64,000 bases of DNA from Endotrypanum monterogeii. Lineage: Eukaryota > Euglenozoa > Kinetoplastea > Trypanosomatida > Trypanosomatidae. The translations under genes were made by a program, and so were the position numbers. The stretch spans positions 1,029,727-1,093,726 of the forward strand of contig CM007316.1 in the NCBI GenBank assembly GCA_000333855.2. Reading direction: 5' to 3'. Positions 31,633 through 42,800 of this stretch are shown in pieces; the stretch's first letter is position 1; each line of letters starts with the position of its first letter. Below the pieces are notes generated by a model, which was given only the letters and a program-made list of their open reading frames with translations, was not told the origin of the DNA and searched no databases.

Positions 31633-32578
31633 CAATTCGTGTGAACCGTAAGGGAAGGTGCAAGAATGCAGCGCTTGAAGAGCGATCGAAAGGAGGAAGG
31701 GAGAGACAACCCGACAGGGACAACTTTCTGAATGGAGAAGTTGGAATATATGTAGGCGTAGGCAATGATGTTATTAAAAGGTGTTCAGTCAGGGAAACAC
31801 ACACGAGTCAGAGACAGGGTCATAGTGAAGACGAGAGAGAGGTACAAAAAAGTGTTAGGGAGGGGAGATGAGCTCTGAGAAAATCCTGGGCGAGGTCACA
31901 TCATTGTCCATAGATGAACAAACAGGACGCGGGGTCCGGGGTATGCATGGCAAAAACCAACGTGATATATTTCCTGGATGCCGAGGTCAAGGAAAAAAAA
32001 CTGCGGCTGTTGGGAATGCGCGGAGAGAGCAAGAGTAGACAGGGCGTAGAGGTAATAAACCGAAGGTGTCCCGCGGCGTTGCCTACACATCAAGGGGAGG
32101 GGGGAAAAAAAACAGAGAGCCGTCAAGCGCTTTATCAGCCCCGTCGTCATCCCTCCTTTCCATTTTTGTCATCTCAATCCACCCCCTTCCTGCACCCTTC
32201 CCCTTGATATAAGACTTCAGCAGCATACTTACTCATACATCCCCTTTTTTCTTTCTTTCTGTTGGCGTCTCTCTCTTTCAGTGTATGTGCGCGCATTTGT
32301 GTGATTGAAAGAAAAAAAATAAAGGTGCGATACAAAAACAAAAAAAAACGGATCGAGAAACTGTTTCGGAGAGAAGCAGTGTGGGAGACGAGATGGACGA
32401 CGCCACGTGGAGCGTATAATATGTATGTGGGTGGAAATGAAGAAATATACATCCTGTGCAGCTCCTCAGACATGTAAATTGCGGTGCTCCTTCGAAAGTG
32501 GGGACATTCCGGAGAAGCAGAGACGGATACAAACTCCTGTTTTGCAAACCCGCAAAGGCTCACGATAGTGCAAGGTGC
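31633..32578. other. Spacer upstream of eL27 copy 1
   Basis: No supportable gene. A C/T-rich tract on the coding strand (plus-strand GA-rich sequence at about 31680-31715) could direct trans-splicing of eL27 copy 1. The rest is expected to be the 3' UTR of the large gene ending at 32579. Confidence 0.6.
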
Positions 32579-35500
32579 TCAATGCAGCGATTCTAGAAGT
32601 CGCTTCTCCATAACGCTGAGCTTCTGCATGACCGCTTTTTCTTCGCCGAGCACCTGCTCCTTAGCAGCATCGCGGACCGCCTGCAGCACTAGACGAGCAC
32701 CCTCCGACACCGACGTCGCCGTGAGTGGCGGTCCTGTGTCCTTTCTATCAGTCCTATCAACATCACGACGTGGGTCGGGAGAAATCCTTGCCGCCGGCGG
32801 AGCAGTGCTCCCCGGTGTAGATACTGCGAGTAACTGGGATGTATACCACCATACTTGCAAGCAGTCCTGGACTCGCATGGCGGCCATTCGTCTCTCCACC
32901 CACCTCAACGCCGGCACCGCCTCCAGATCTCGTCCCTCGAGAGCCAAGTGCAGAGCGAGGACGGCTACATCGAGCAGCTGCTGGGGGTGATTGAGCAGCG
33001 GCAACAGCTTTTTCTTCTCAAGGTTAGCCACGAGACGCTCCTTTTCTAGACTGCCGCGCGGTGGTAGTCCGCCGAACCTCAGTCCACAGACCATTTGACC
33101 CCAAAGAAAGGTGTTGGGTCGCAGAGTTGGCGACTCCGCGATGTTCTTCAGCCGCGCCGCGACGTGCACGCCAGCCGCTTCACGCAGCTTCGAAAACCCG
33201 TGGGCAAGATGATGCGACTCCTCTGCAGTGAAGGCCCACTGCTTGGCTCTTGATGACACTGTACTTTTTTTTGCGTGATGCATCGACGATTCACAACCGG
33301 TCCACAGCACCGAGGAGAAATTGAAGTACTCCTGAAGAGAAGGCCAGTACCAGTTGAGTCGGGCAAGGTCGACGAACAGAGAACGAGACGTGGCGAGTCG
33401 CTGCTCCAACGTCCGCATCGTCTCTAGCAACAGCGTCACAGATACACCCTCTGCAGGGCCCCCAAAGCGACAGAGGGAGGCGAAGAACTCCGCCAACGAG
33501 GTCGCGGAGTTGATGGTGCGAAAACAGTCGCTCCGCGAATGCAGCGGTGTGTGGATTCGCTTGTTGAGCTCAGCCAGCACCGCCTGCAACGCTGGATTCT
33601 CGTACTGGCGGAGTTCGATGAGGCCGTTAAAGCCAAAAATGAGCTGCAGAAAGGTGAGGCGTTTGAGCTCGTCCGGCGAAGGGAAAAAAGTTGCCGGCGT
33701 GAGAGCCGCATCGCACGGTGCCGTGACCAATCTCTGGCCGTTCGCCTGCCCCAGGCTTTTAATCAGCGATATCTTTGCTGATGTACTCAGGGTTGTGCCA
33801 AGGTCTGGGAGAGCACGAACGACCCCATGCAAGACGTGGCGACACTTCAGGTGATGGCGAGCCACCACGGCCAGAACACTCACTTGCTCCACGCTGGAGA
33901 GAGGCCGCCCCTTCAAGTGTCCCAGCACGGCTACGTAGGATGACTTGGCACCGACCCCCATCCTCGACAACGATGACAGATAGCGGACAAGCTGGGCCGT
34001 GTGCACCTCCGCAAGACCCCTCTGCAACGGCCCTTGTAGGTGGTCGTTGAGTAGCTTCATGAGAACTTGTCGTTCCTGCGAAGCCAGGCGCACAGCAGAG
34101 GTACGTGCGTCAGATAGAGCACTTTGTACATGACTCGAATCCGCTGCAGAAAACGCATGAACGCTTTGAAGATGCTGCTCTTGAGGACAGCGGAGCTGCA
34201 GAGCGCTATCGGCGTAATGAGCCATAACAAGTTCGTTCAGCACCAGTACGCAGTCCCTCGCCGTGAAGCCGGCGCTATGGGCGATAATAAGCCCACAGAA
34301 AGCGCGGTGCTTACGCGCCGTGTCGGACAGCGACAGTGGGAAAGAACGCTGCAACACGTCCCTGGACTTGAAAACAAAGCGGTCGTCTTGACCACTAGGA
34401 GTGGGCAAAGCTGATGACACGGTTGATGTCAGCACGTCCGAAACATTAGCGATGCAGGGTACGTAAACACGCCAATAGAAAAGAGAAGCGGCAAGGAGCG
34501 CTTGTTCGCGGGGAGGTAGCTCTGCTATGAAGCGGAGCAACACCGAGGCAGCTTTCTCGATGGCGCTGGCAAGTTTGGCACACACGCTCAGTACGTGTGG
34601 CCTCGACATAGTGACCGGTCCCTTTGATTTCATCTGAACGTCAACAGTCGCCTCTGCATTTCCCATCTCCTTTGGCATCGCACTGTTGACGAACTCATCC
34701 AGTGCATCTTCTGGGATGGTGCTCAGCAGCGGTAGCAACCGTGTCCGTGCGTGATGTAAGACTGCAGGGTCGCCACGCTCGGCATTGTAGAGCACGGAGG
34801 AAAGGCCGTGCAGGAGCCGCGCATAAAGGTGGAGACAAAGCTCCGCATGCGCCCAGGGCTGGCCTGGAACCGAAGTCAGGGAAAGGAGCTCGGATAGCGC
34901 CTTGGCGCCACTTGCCAACTGAGACACGGTGAAGTAGTTCACATCGATACTCGACAGACTCTGCACCACAGCCAAAAGCAGCGCGTTGTCCGTGAGTCGC
35001 AGCGCTGTTAGACGTGTGAGCCACGCACAAAGCTGCGAGGTGGTCAGCGATGGTACGGTGGCGAGTGCACTGTCCATTACCTCTGGGATGAGTGGACGGC
35101 TTGCATCCAAAAGAGTGACCCCATCGGCCGCCGCTGGAGTCGATTCGGCTCTCAGCTCAGCGTCCTCCGACAAATCACCTGCTAAGCAGTTTCCCTCCCT
35201 CCTCAGTGACGTCAGCAGCACAGACGATGAAGAGGGCAAGGCAGGGCGAAGGTTGACATGAGATGTCGACGGCAGACGCACCGTCAGCACGTCAACAAGA
35301 GAAATAAGCTCTTGCTTGCTGAATGTCCGCAAACGGGCCTGCACCACACGCAAGACGTTCTCGAGTGAAAAGGAAGCCCATGCAAAGCTACCAGCGCTCT
35401 GTACATCTCCATGAGCTGCCTCTCGCGTCACAGCAGAGGTCACAGAGATCGCTTCAACGATGACCCGCGTCACACCCAACAAGTCCACCGGTCGCTCCAC

Positions 35501-35962
35501 CACACTTGCCAGTGCCATGGTCCGCTCCCGTACCTCCTCTACCAGTCGCGAATTCACCAGCGGCGCACCGGCGTTAGAGCCCACGTAGGGCATTAGCTTC
35601 AAGAGTGCCTCCATTACCAACACAGTCTCCGTGGCAGTAAGAGTATCAGCCACCTCCACCAACTCTGACTGGACACACTGCACTGTTGTATACAGCTCCT
35701 CCTCCATCACAGTACGATGGCTGCAGTTCTCACTCACAGCAGAGGCCAGCGCGTGAAGCAGATTCGCCTTCGACCGCGCATCTGCACCACCGCAAAGCTG
35801 CCGGACTACAGGGAGAGGACTTAGTGCTGGGGAATTCAAAGACACATCCAGCAAGTCGAGCTGCCGAAGTGCGTGTACGGTCATGCCAACTTGATTACTC
35901 GCCAACACGCCGGGCAGGCACGCACGGCGAAGAAGCCATCGCAGCCGCACCTGTCCTTGCAT
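32579..35962 (-). CDS. Large helical protein, probably mitochondrial, function unknown
   Basis: The 1127-aa product starts MQGQVRLRWLLRRACLPGVL, an Arg/Leu-rich amphipathic sequence typical of a mitochondrial presequence. No membrane domain follows. The body is a long series of Leu/Ala-rich helices with recurring patterns (for example LTATETVLVMEALLKL, FSKQELISLVDVL, LTTSQLCAWLTRL), suggesting an alpha-solenoid of the kind found in kinetoplastid mitochondrial RNA-processing or ribosome-assembly factors. I see no clear PPR or RAP signature. The frame is open for about 89 codons upstream, but that part encodes microsatellite-derived Thr-His repeats, so the ATG at 35962 is preferred. The gene sits between two identical eL27 copies in direct orientation, so recombination between them could delete or amplify it. 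Confidence 0.75.
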   Translation of the reverse strand: MQGQVRLRWLLRRACLPGVLASNQVGMTVHALRQLDLLDVSLNSPALSPLPVVRQLCGGADARSKANLLHALASAVSENCSHRTVMEEELYTTVQCVQSELVEVADTLTATETVLVMEALLKLMPYVGSNAGAPLVNSRLVEEVRERTMALASVVERPVDLLGVTRVIVEAISVTSAVTREAAHGDVQSAGSFAWASFSLENVLRVVQARLRTFSKQELISLVDVLTVRLPSTSHVNLRPALPSSSSVLLTSLRREGNCLAGDLSEDAELRAESTPAAADGVTLLDASRPLIPEVMDSALATVPSLTTSQLCAWLTRLTALRLTDNALLLAVVQSLSSIDVNYFTVSQLASGAKALSELLSLTSVPGQPWAHAELCLHLYARLLHGLSSVLYNAERGDPAVLHHARTRLLPLLSTIPEDALDEFVNSAMPKEMGNAEATVDVQMKSKGPVTMSRPHVLSVCAKLASAIEKAASVLLRFIAELPPREQALLAASLFYWRVYVPCIANVSDVLTSTVSSALPTPSGQDDRFVFKSRDVLQRSFPLSLSDTARKHRAFCGLIIAHSAGFTARDCVLVLNELVMAHYADSALQLRCPQEQHLQSVHAFSAADSSHVQSALSDARTSAVRLASQERQVLMKLLNDHLQGPLQRGLAEVHTAQLVRYLSSLSRMGVGAKSSYVAVLGHLKGRPLSSVEQVSVLAVVARHHLKCRHVLHGVVRALPDLGTTLSTSAKISLIKSLGQANGQRLVTAPCDAALTPATFFPSPDELKRLTFLQLIFGFNGLIELRQYENPALQAVLAELNKRIHTPLHSRSDCFRTINSATSLAEFFASLCRFGGPAEGVSVTLLLETMRTLEQRLATSRSLFVDLARLNWYWPSLQEYFNFSSVLWTGCESSMHHAKKSTVSSRAKQWAFTAEESHHLAHGFSKLREAAGVHVAARLKNIAESPTLRPNTFLWGQMVCGLRFGGLPPRGSLEKERLVANLEKKKLLPLLNHPQQLLDVAVLALHLALEGRDLEAVPALRWVERRMAAMRVQDCLQVWWYTSQLLAVSTPGSTAPPAARISPDPRRDVDRTDRKDTGPPLTATSVSEGARLVLQAVRDAAKEQVLGEEKAVMQKLSVMEKRLLESLH

Positions 35963-36037
35963 AAAACAAAAGGAGACGGCTGTGTAGGCAGTGGGAGAGG
36001 TTGGAGGCTCATAAGAGACTAGCAGCAGAGACAAAGC

Positions 36038-36077
<40 letters not shown>

Positions 36078-37348
36078 CCATGCAAGGGGAGATGAATGGC
36101 GCGGAAAGGATAAAGCACAAAGTCGTGAGAGGTATTGGTGAGAGTGAGACATGAAAATCGACAATATTTGAAGAAAAGAAAAGAGCACCAGCGAGGAGCA
36201 CACACAGCCCAAGTAAGCGAGCGATGCAAAGAAACTAGCTTGCCCGCACACCCAGGAAAACCTTCGTCACATTGCCATCCTCACAAAAAAAAAAAGGTAA
36301 GCCCCGGAAAGGTGCCGCTCAGCTCCGTCTGCCACCTCCCCTTCTTTCCCATCCAAGAGGAAGCACTAGTGAATACCCATGCGCCAGAGCCAGGGTTCAC
36401 ATTGACGAGCCTCTTGAAATCTTTACCACCACCACTCCACACACACACACACACACACACACGCATACGTATACGCGCATTCCAACGAGGCAAGTCGCAC
36501 CACCTCGAGGTAAGCGCCAGGTTGCCGAGTAGAATGTGCGACAACGACAGGGTGATGATGTGAAGCAGGCGTAGTCATTGATCCTTACACTGACTGCCCC
36601 CCCCCCACCCACACCGTCCCTTGGCATTCGTGTGTGTGTGCGTGTACACGCGAGAATTCGGGCGGCCAACAGGGAATATGAGGGGGAGGGTTACGTTCAT
36701 TTTTTTTGTTTTTTTTGATAGACCAAAAGAGGAAACAAGTAAAGAAGAAAGGAAAAACAAAAAAGCAAAGGGAGGGAAAGAAAGACCTACACGCGTGCGG
36801 ATGTCATGAGAACACGGTTCCCGGCAGGACTGCTCCTCATCGCCGCCACATTGTACACCAGCAGCGACACATGTGTTCGCCTGTCGGGTATGTACACCTC
36901 TAGCCAACTCACCATACTTGTGTTCCGTATTCCGTGGTGCTCACGCACACGCAAACCCCACCTCCCCAGCCTCACCCTCCAATGTCACACACGACTCCAC
37001 ACAAGCCAACAGACGTGCATCCGCGAGCCTATGCGGAGAACACAAGACGAGGGAGACGGAAAAGGCGCGTGACGTATTGCACCACAGATATATAGCGAAA
37101 GGTGAAAGGATAATACCCAAAGAATCCAAAAGACGGGAAAGCTGCTTCCCCAAAGAACCCAACTCTGTCCCTGGCCCATTGGAAGCGGTGACAGCGGGGC
37201 GCTAGAGCCGTTGCTGCGATGAACAGCTGCACGGAGAAGATCGGCACTGTGAGTACATGTAGGGTGTGCACTCGCACCGCCAGACCTGCCACCCACCACC
37301 ACTCACGGAAATACCTCTCTTGACCTCAATGAGTGTGTGATCGCCCCT
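35963..37348. other. Spacer between the large helical-protein gene and eL27 copy 2
   Basis: No supportable gene. (GT)n at about 36045-36075, (CA)n at about 36439-36463, a C-rich run near 36598 and T-rich sequence near 36700. It includes the leader of the large gene and the 3' UTR of eL27 copy 2. Confidence 0.6.
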
Positions 37349-37766
37349 CTAGAAGCGGAGACGCTGGAAGAACCACGCGCTGCTGCCGGCATTGTAGCGC
37401 GCCTGGAAGACGTGCTTCACCAGCTTCTTCGAGCGCGAGCGCTTCGACGCGTCAGACACGTTGATCTTGCCGCGCAGCTCCTTCGACATGTCCACGTTGT
37501 AGCGGGTCGGCAGGAAGTGCTTGTGGTTCACAACGCGCAGGAACACGCCCACCTGCGAGCGGCGCGCGATCGTCTGCTTGCTCATCCCGCGCACAACCTT
37601 CTTTGGGTACTTCTTGATGCCAGCAATCAGCGCACGGCCGTACGGGCGCTCCTTCGTCGCGGCATCGGAGTTCTGCACAATCACCGCCTTGTGGCCGGCG
37701 TAGCGGCCAGCGGTCACGATCACCACCTTACCGGGCTTCAGAAACTTCGTCATGACTGTTGACTTG
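37344..37766 (-). repeat. 423-bp direct repeat, eL27 block copy 2
   Basis: Identical to 31210-31632. At the left edge copy 1 has A where copy 2 has G. At the right edge copy 1 has C where copy 2 has T, and similarity ends there. Confidence 0.93.
37349..37753 (-). CDS. RPL27: 60S ribosomal protein eL27 (copy 2)
   Basis: The 134-aa product is identical to that of copy 1, with no silent differences in the coding DNA. It is an eL27 protein of the large cytosolic ribosomal subunit with the conserved N-terminal KOW region. On the coding strand a tract CTTCCTTCTCCTTCACAAG lies directly upstream of the ATG, giving a strong predicted splice acceptor at plus-strand 37763-37764 and a leader of about 11 nt. 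The different 3' UTR and upstream tract from copy 1 leave room for different expression from the two genes, a frequent arrangement for trypanosomatid ribosomal proteins. Confidence 0.97.
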   Translation of the reverse strand: MTKFLKPGKVVIVTAGRYAGHKAVIVQNSDAATKERPYGRALIAGIKKYPKKVVRGMSKQTIARRSQVGVFLRVVNHKHFLPTRYNVDMSKELRGKINVSDASKRSRSKKLVKHVFQARYNAGSSAWFFQRLRF

Positions 37767-38505
37767 TGAAGGAGAAGGAAGCACGTGAAATGCTAGAAAG
37801 ATGCACACCAGAATAGAAATCCGGTTCAGTTCGGAAGAAAAGAAGAGAAATCTCGATGAGCGGCCAACGTTGTCAGTGAACGCAACGTTTGTATTTGGCC
37901 AATGCGTACACGTTGGTGTGCAAAGGGAAATCAGATAAAGGGCAAGGTCACGCGCAGCCCCACGAATACAGAAGGCGAAGGAGAGGAGGAGGTCCAGAGT
38001 GGGAAGAGGAATAGCCATGAAGACGACGACGGTGGCGAGGCAACTAGTACATGGATGGAGGAGCACCCAAACAAAAGAAACATGCGCTCAAAGGAACGCA
38101 AAGGACTCATCGCAATAAGGTACGCTCGCGCCCCACCCACCCCCCCCCGCAAAGAAAAAGAGACAGAGGAGCACGTCATCGTGAGTGCGACAGAGCAATA
38201 TGTGTATCAACTTTCAAGGAATCAGAGCGTGCAGCGAGGAAAGAAAAACCGCAGCGTCACAGACAAAAAACTACGCCTCCCTTACCCCCCCCATCCCACT
38301 CGTTTGTTTGATCTTTCTGCATACTTGCTTGAAGAAGTGAAGAACGTTTTGGGGGTGCACCCATGCGCATCCCCATGTTCCCTTGCAGACGAGTTCACCT
38401 GGGCGATTCCCCCGCCTGACAAACCTCTTTGATTCGTCTCATTGCATGCTTGGTGGTTTATATATATATATATGCGCCGCACCCTGGTGCCCTGAAGGCT
38501 TCTGC
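37754..38505. other. Spacer between eL27 copy 2 and TRAPPC4
   Basis: No supportable gene. It has C-rich runs near 38140 and 38285 and a short (AT)n at about 38459-38473. It probably represents the 3' UTR of TRAPPC4 and the eL27 acceptor region. Confidence 0.6.
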
Positions 38506-38955
38506 TTAGAGCTGCTGATACTTGGATATCGCTGCCCTTATGGCCTCGGTAAACGCAGGTATACGAATGGGCTGTCCAATGCCGGCATCATCCACCGTGT
38601 GAAATGGATTCTTTGTCGCGAAGTCGGCGTACAGGGCATGGAGCTCGGTGAAGAGGCGTTTGCACTCCATCGTACGGTTGTCTGTGAAGAGTACAAACTT
38701 AACAGAGGTGGGTGTCTCATAAATGTGGATGTTGTGCTCTACACACTCAATCAACGTCATGCAGGCGCTGTCGAGTGGATCGGCGTTTGGTGTCAGCTGC
38801 TGTGACATACCGCATGTTGAGAACAGGACGCTAGAGAGAGTCAACTGAATATCTGGATTGGCCCCCAGCTCGCCGATGTTGTCCGGACTGGTGAACGCCG
38901 TCTTGGCAATGAGCTGGCCAGACTGGTTGATGATCCACAAGAGATGTACAACCAT
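38506..38955 (-). CDS. TRAPPC4: TRAPP complex subunit 4 (Trs23/sybindin family)
   Basis: The 149-aa product is a sybindin-like longin-fold subunit of the TRAPP tethering complex, which acts as GEF for Rab1/Ypt1-type GTPases in ER-Golgi traffic. Diagnostic features are the start MVVHLLWIINQSGQLI, the segment FSTCGMSQQLTP, the strand SVKFVLFTDNRT, and LHALYADFATKNPFHTVD, which matches the family's IYSDFALKNPF block. The start at 38955 is favoured over an ATG-less eight-residue extension because the longin fold begins with this hydrophobic strand. The protein is shorter than human TRAPPC4 (219 aa) because the loop inserted after the first strand in animals is absent, closer to a minimal form. 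Confidence 0.9.
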   Translation of the reverse strand: MVVHLLWIINQSGQLIAKTAFTSPDNIGELGANPDIQLTLSSVLFSTCGMSQQLTPNADPLDSACMTLIECVEHNIHIYETPTSVKFVLFTDNRTMECKRLFTELHALYADFATKNPFHTVDDAGIGQPIRIPAFTEAIRAAISKYQQL

Positions 38956-39069
38956 TGCTGACAGCGATCGACCCACCACCCGTGATGAAACACAATAAAA
39001 GTTTTTCTCTCCTTGACGGAGCCCGCTAATAGGTCAATGAGGGCTCACCCAAGCATCGGCGCGAAATCT

Positions 39070-39114
<45 letters not shown>

Positions 39115-39818
39115 GTTTTGTTGTTCAAAACAGATAAGAGGACTCAAAGTAGTGCAGCATAACACAGGAACTCAAGGTAGCTTCCCTTTCGCATCTGGTG
39201 AACTCAACTCCTCCACTCAAGCGCCGACCTCACCTCTACCCCCCCACCACCACCACCACCAGCTGTGAGCACGAGAGTTTGTACAGCAATCCAATTGTGT
39301 GTGTGAGGGGGGGGGAGATTTTCTTTTGTGTTGATGCTCACCTCCACAGGGTGATGGGTAACATGAACTCTGTCACACAGAGAGATCACGCACTATAAGT
39401 TTATGTACGTGTGTGTTTGTTCCAGATACACCCCTCCGTTATTTTGATCTTCCTTGCCGTTCCTAGAGAGCTGGCGTAGTTCACCGCCTTATGTGCACCC
39501 CTCAACAAGTATGATGTTAAACGTGAAAATCTCGAGACACACACACACACACACAGGCACGAGAAAAATTAATAGAAGCCTCACACATATTGAGGAGTCC
39601 GGCGGTGTTTCGATACGAGTACGCCAAAACGAAAAACACCAGCCTGTCACTGCGCTGCACTGGTCCACTCCCTCCCAGCCTCTCCCGTTAAGCCTCAAGA
39701 GGGGAAGAGCAGGGGAGACTCGGCGGGACACACACTTCTCAGCAAAGGAGACATCTCCCCCCCCCAGGTCATGCCAAGACAACCAGCCGAGCATCGATGT
39801 TCTACCTGACTTCGTGGT
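38956..39818. other. Gene-free spacer with (AT)n
   Basis: No supportable gene. An (AT)n tract with CATATATAC units lies at about 39070-39110, with (CA)n at about 39538-39556 and a G-rich run near 39307. Expected content is the TRAPPC4 leader and the 3' UTR of the next gene. Confidence 0.6.
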
Positions 39819-42800
39819 CTACACCCACTGGGGAAAGGGATCATACGCTAGCCGCCAGTCATTGCCGTCCCTCGCCTCATTCCACTGTAACTGGCTCTCT
39901 ATCGTAGCCACGTGTGCGGCAGCCGCATCGACGGTAACTTCATTTGCGCACCATATGTAGAGCGTCAGCTCACTCGGACGATCTGCTTCGCTGGCACCTG
40001 TCCACTCCTCGCCCGGCTCCACTGTCAAGCAGTGTGATATAACGTCGAGAGACACAAAACCTTGCGTCGATCCGCGGGTGGGCAACCACACCTCGCCCTG
40101 CACATACAGCAGACGACACTGTCCTGCCACATAGAAGCAATCCAGCGCCCCGGCGTGTGTGAGAAAGGCAAGGGCGGGAGGAGCAACAGGCACGCCAGTG
40201 GGCATGCGAACCGTCATCTCTTTCAGAACAGGAGTCGCAATAGTGTCACCAGTGCTGCTGCTCGCCGCCACAGCGCAGTCGTTCAAGGTGAAAGGGTGGC
40301 GAGCCTCCCAGCTGTGAAAAAGGAGAAGATCATGGTTTGCGGCTTTGCAGCAGACCTGCAGGACAGCACGCTCACCGATCGACAGCTGTTGCGGTGGCAC
40401 AAGAGTAACCAAAGCGTCCGAAACACGCACGGCTGAAAGAAGGGACTCGAGCCGCGCATCATCCTCGGAGGCGAGAACCCCGCCGGTGAGATCGACTATC
40501 GACTTTGCCACTTGAGGAAGCAGCAGCGTGAAGACCTGCGCGGTCGCATGTATCTTCTCGGTCAAGTCGAGCAAATGGGTTTCGCAGAACGCCTCGGCGT
40601 CACTGTCATCGCCCAGGAACAACAAGACATACCGCTCCCCATGCGATGCAGCCTCGGTAGCCATCGCCTCAATGGACACAGTGGACGTTTTCGAGTCACA
40701 CGCAAGTGAATAACTCGTATGCAGTGCCTGAGCTAGCACCGGCGTCCATTCAGATGCCGTGCCACCGGGGCACACCACCACGTAAAACTCAACTCCAGTC
40801 AGCCTTCTCTGCGGCTGCGCTACTGGGCACGAATTCCCCGTCCGACTTTCTTCGAACAAAGAAGCGCCACGAAGCGGCTTCACATCCTCGCCGAAGAGGC
40901 CGCAGCCCTTGACAGCCTTGTACAGCCCCGCCTGGTGCGCCCGCTCCAAGTGGCGCTGCGCCTCCCGCAACGCCTCCCGCTCGCTCTCGGTCTTTAACAG
41001 CTTCAACGCGCGGCTGAAACTAACCCAATCGTACGGCTCCTCCGGCTCTGGTGCGTCCTCGACGACATCGCTGGCGGCACCGCGTGGTGGGGGGGTGATC
41101 GCCAACGCGGTGTATATGGTCACACAGTGGTGGCCAACGTCGTCTGTGCTGGTCGCACCCGCCTGGGGGTACAAGACAACGGGTGGCAGGTAGCTCGGTA
41201 GAAAAAAGTTATCGCTACTCACCTCGCAGGCGTCACAGAGGGCTCTCACGGCACAATCCATGCAAGACTCCTCCGATCTGCTGTGGGCCGCGAAAGGAAT
41301 ACGCATGTGTGCATCCTCCATCGCACCCTTCACGCTGCGCACCAGCGCACACTTACGGCCGCGAATCAGTAATGCTCCGTAGCTGTGTGCTATGCGAGAA
41401 GTATTATAGCCCACCGGAATCTCTTCGATGGAACCCCCGGCGGTCATGGACAGCCGCACCTCCGCCTTGGTGAGAGGCCGCACCTCCTCCGCAGACAGCC
41501 TTGTGTGGCCCTCGTCGTCACGGCTCAGCAGCGCAGCGATCGCCGCTGCAGGCGATTTGTGATGCTGAGTGTGTGTTTGCCTTGAAGCGGCTCGCGTATA
41601 CCATGCGTTGAGTGCTGCATCCGCAGCAACCATCCCTGCCAAGTTGGGTACCTCGACGCAGCCGTCCGTCGTACCGACCAAGCCAGCATCTAGGTTGAGC
41701 ACGCGGCCCTCCACGATGATGCGGACGGGATCGCACCAGTAAGCAAGGCCGTGAAGACCGCTCACCATCATACTCTCAGTGCCACATTCTACCGCTTCCC
41801 CTGCACCGCGCTCGGGACCGTCGCAGCAGCCCTCGTTGCCACACCCACCGCATGCCTTGCCAACGCCAGCAGAAGCTTCATCGGCATCCGCCCCGAGATG
41901 AATTCCCTCCTGACTGTCGTCCACGTCTTCGTAAGTGCTTTCATCTGCGTCGTCATCTGCCTCGGGTTCGTCGTGGTGGCTGCGGTGCTTTGAGTGGTGA
42001 TGAGTATGTACATCACCATCCCCGTCCTCAGCGTCGTCGTCGTCGTCGCAACCGAGTGTGTCCAGTGGACTCAATCGGGGGAACTGCTCCACACACTTGG
42101 TCTGCTTGCTTAGCAGGAAGTCCAAGCGGTACACGCGCGGCACTGCGTAGCGCCTCTGCAGGTCTACTTCTGTGCCGTCCGCCGCTGCAAGTCCTGCCTC
42201 GCGGGCAATAGCTGCAAACAGGGAGGGGCTCAAGTCTGTGGTGACGCGGAAAAAAGATATGCGATGGTGCGCATCCCGAAGAGCAGTCAGCCACGCAGAC
42301 CACGCAGGTGCCTCCGTCTCCTCCTTGAGAAGCAGAATCACCTCCGGAAGCTGATAACCGTCCACGGGAGGGCGCCTGAGGACAGAGTTTGTCATAGCAG
42401 TGAGAGCGCTCAATGGGGTGGGGCATACAAGGATGACTTGGCGCACGAGTCGATCGCGGTGGCCCAGCGTCTTCTCACCCACGAGCAGGTACTTCATGGC
42501 GAGGTGTGCCGAGACCCCAGCAGCTACCATGGTGGCGTTGTGCGGATTGAGTCGTGTAATCACATTGCTCAGCTGTTTTAGCAACGGCCCGACAGCAGCC
42601 CCGTTCACATACTCCTCTTGCTCGAACCTGGGGATACTGCTGAGATTAGTTGTGTCAGCAACGTAGACAGCATGTGTAGTGTTGGGGCGTGCGTAGAAAA
42701 CCAACTTGTTCAGTGGTTCCCACTGCAGGCACGGATGCTGTGGTGTAGCAGACCTCTTCGACTTGAGAATTATCAGCGGCTTCTCAGGCGCAAACACCAC

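Noticed and set aside
32579..36229. Longer start for the large helical protein and similar extended frames at 12576, 29996, 54372 and 62337
   Set aside because: The extensions translate pyrimidine tracts or CA/GT repeats lying where splice acceptors are expected. Downstream ATGs give sensible N termini.
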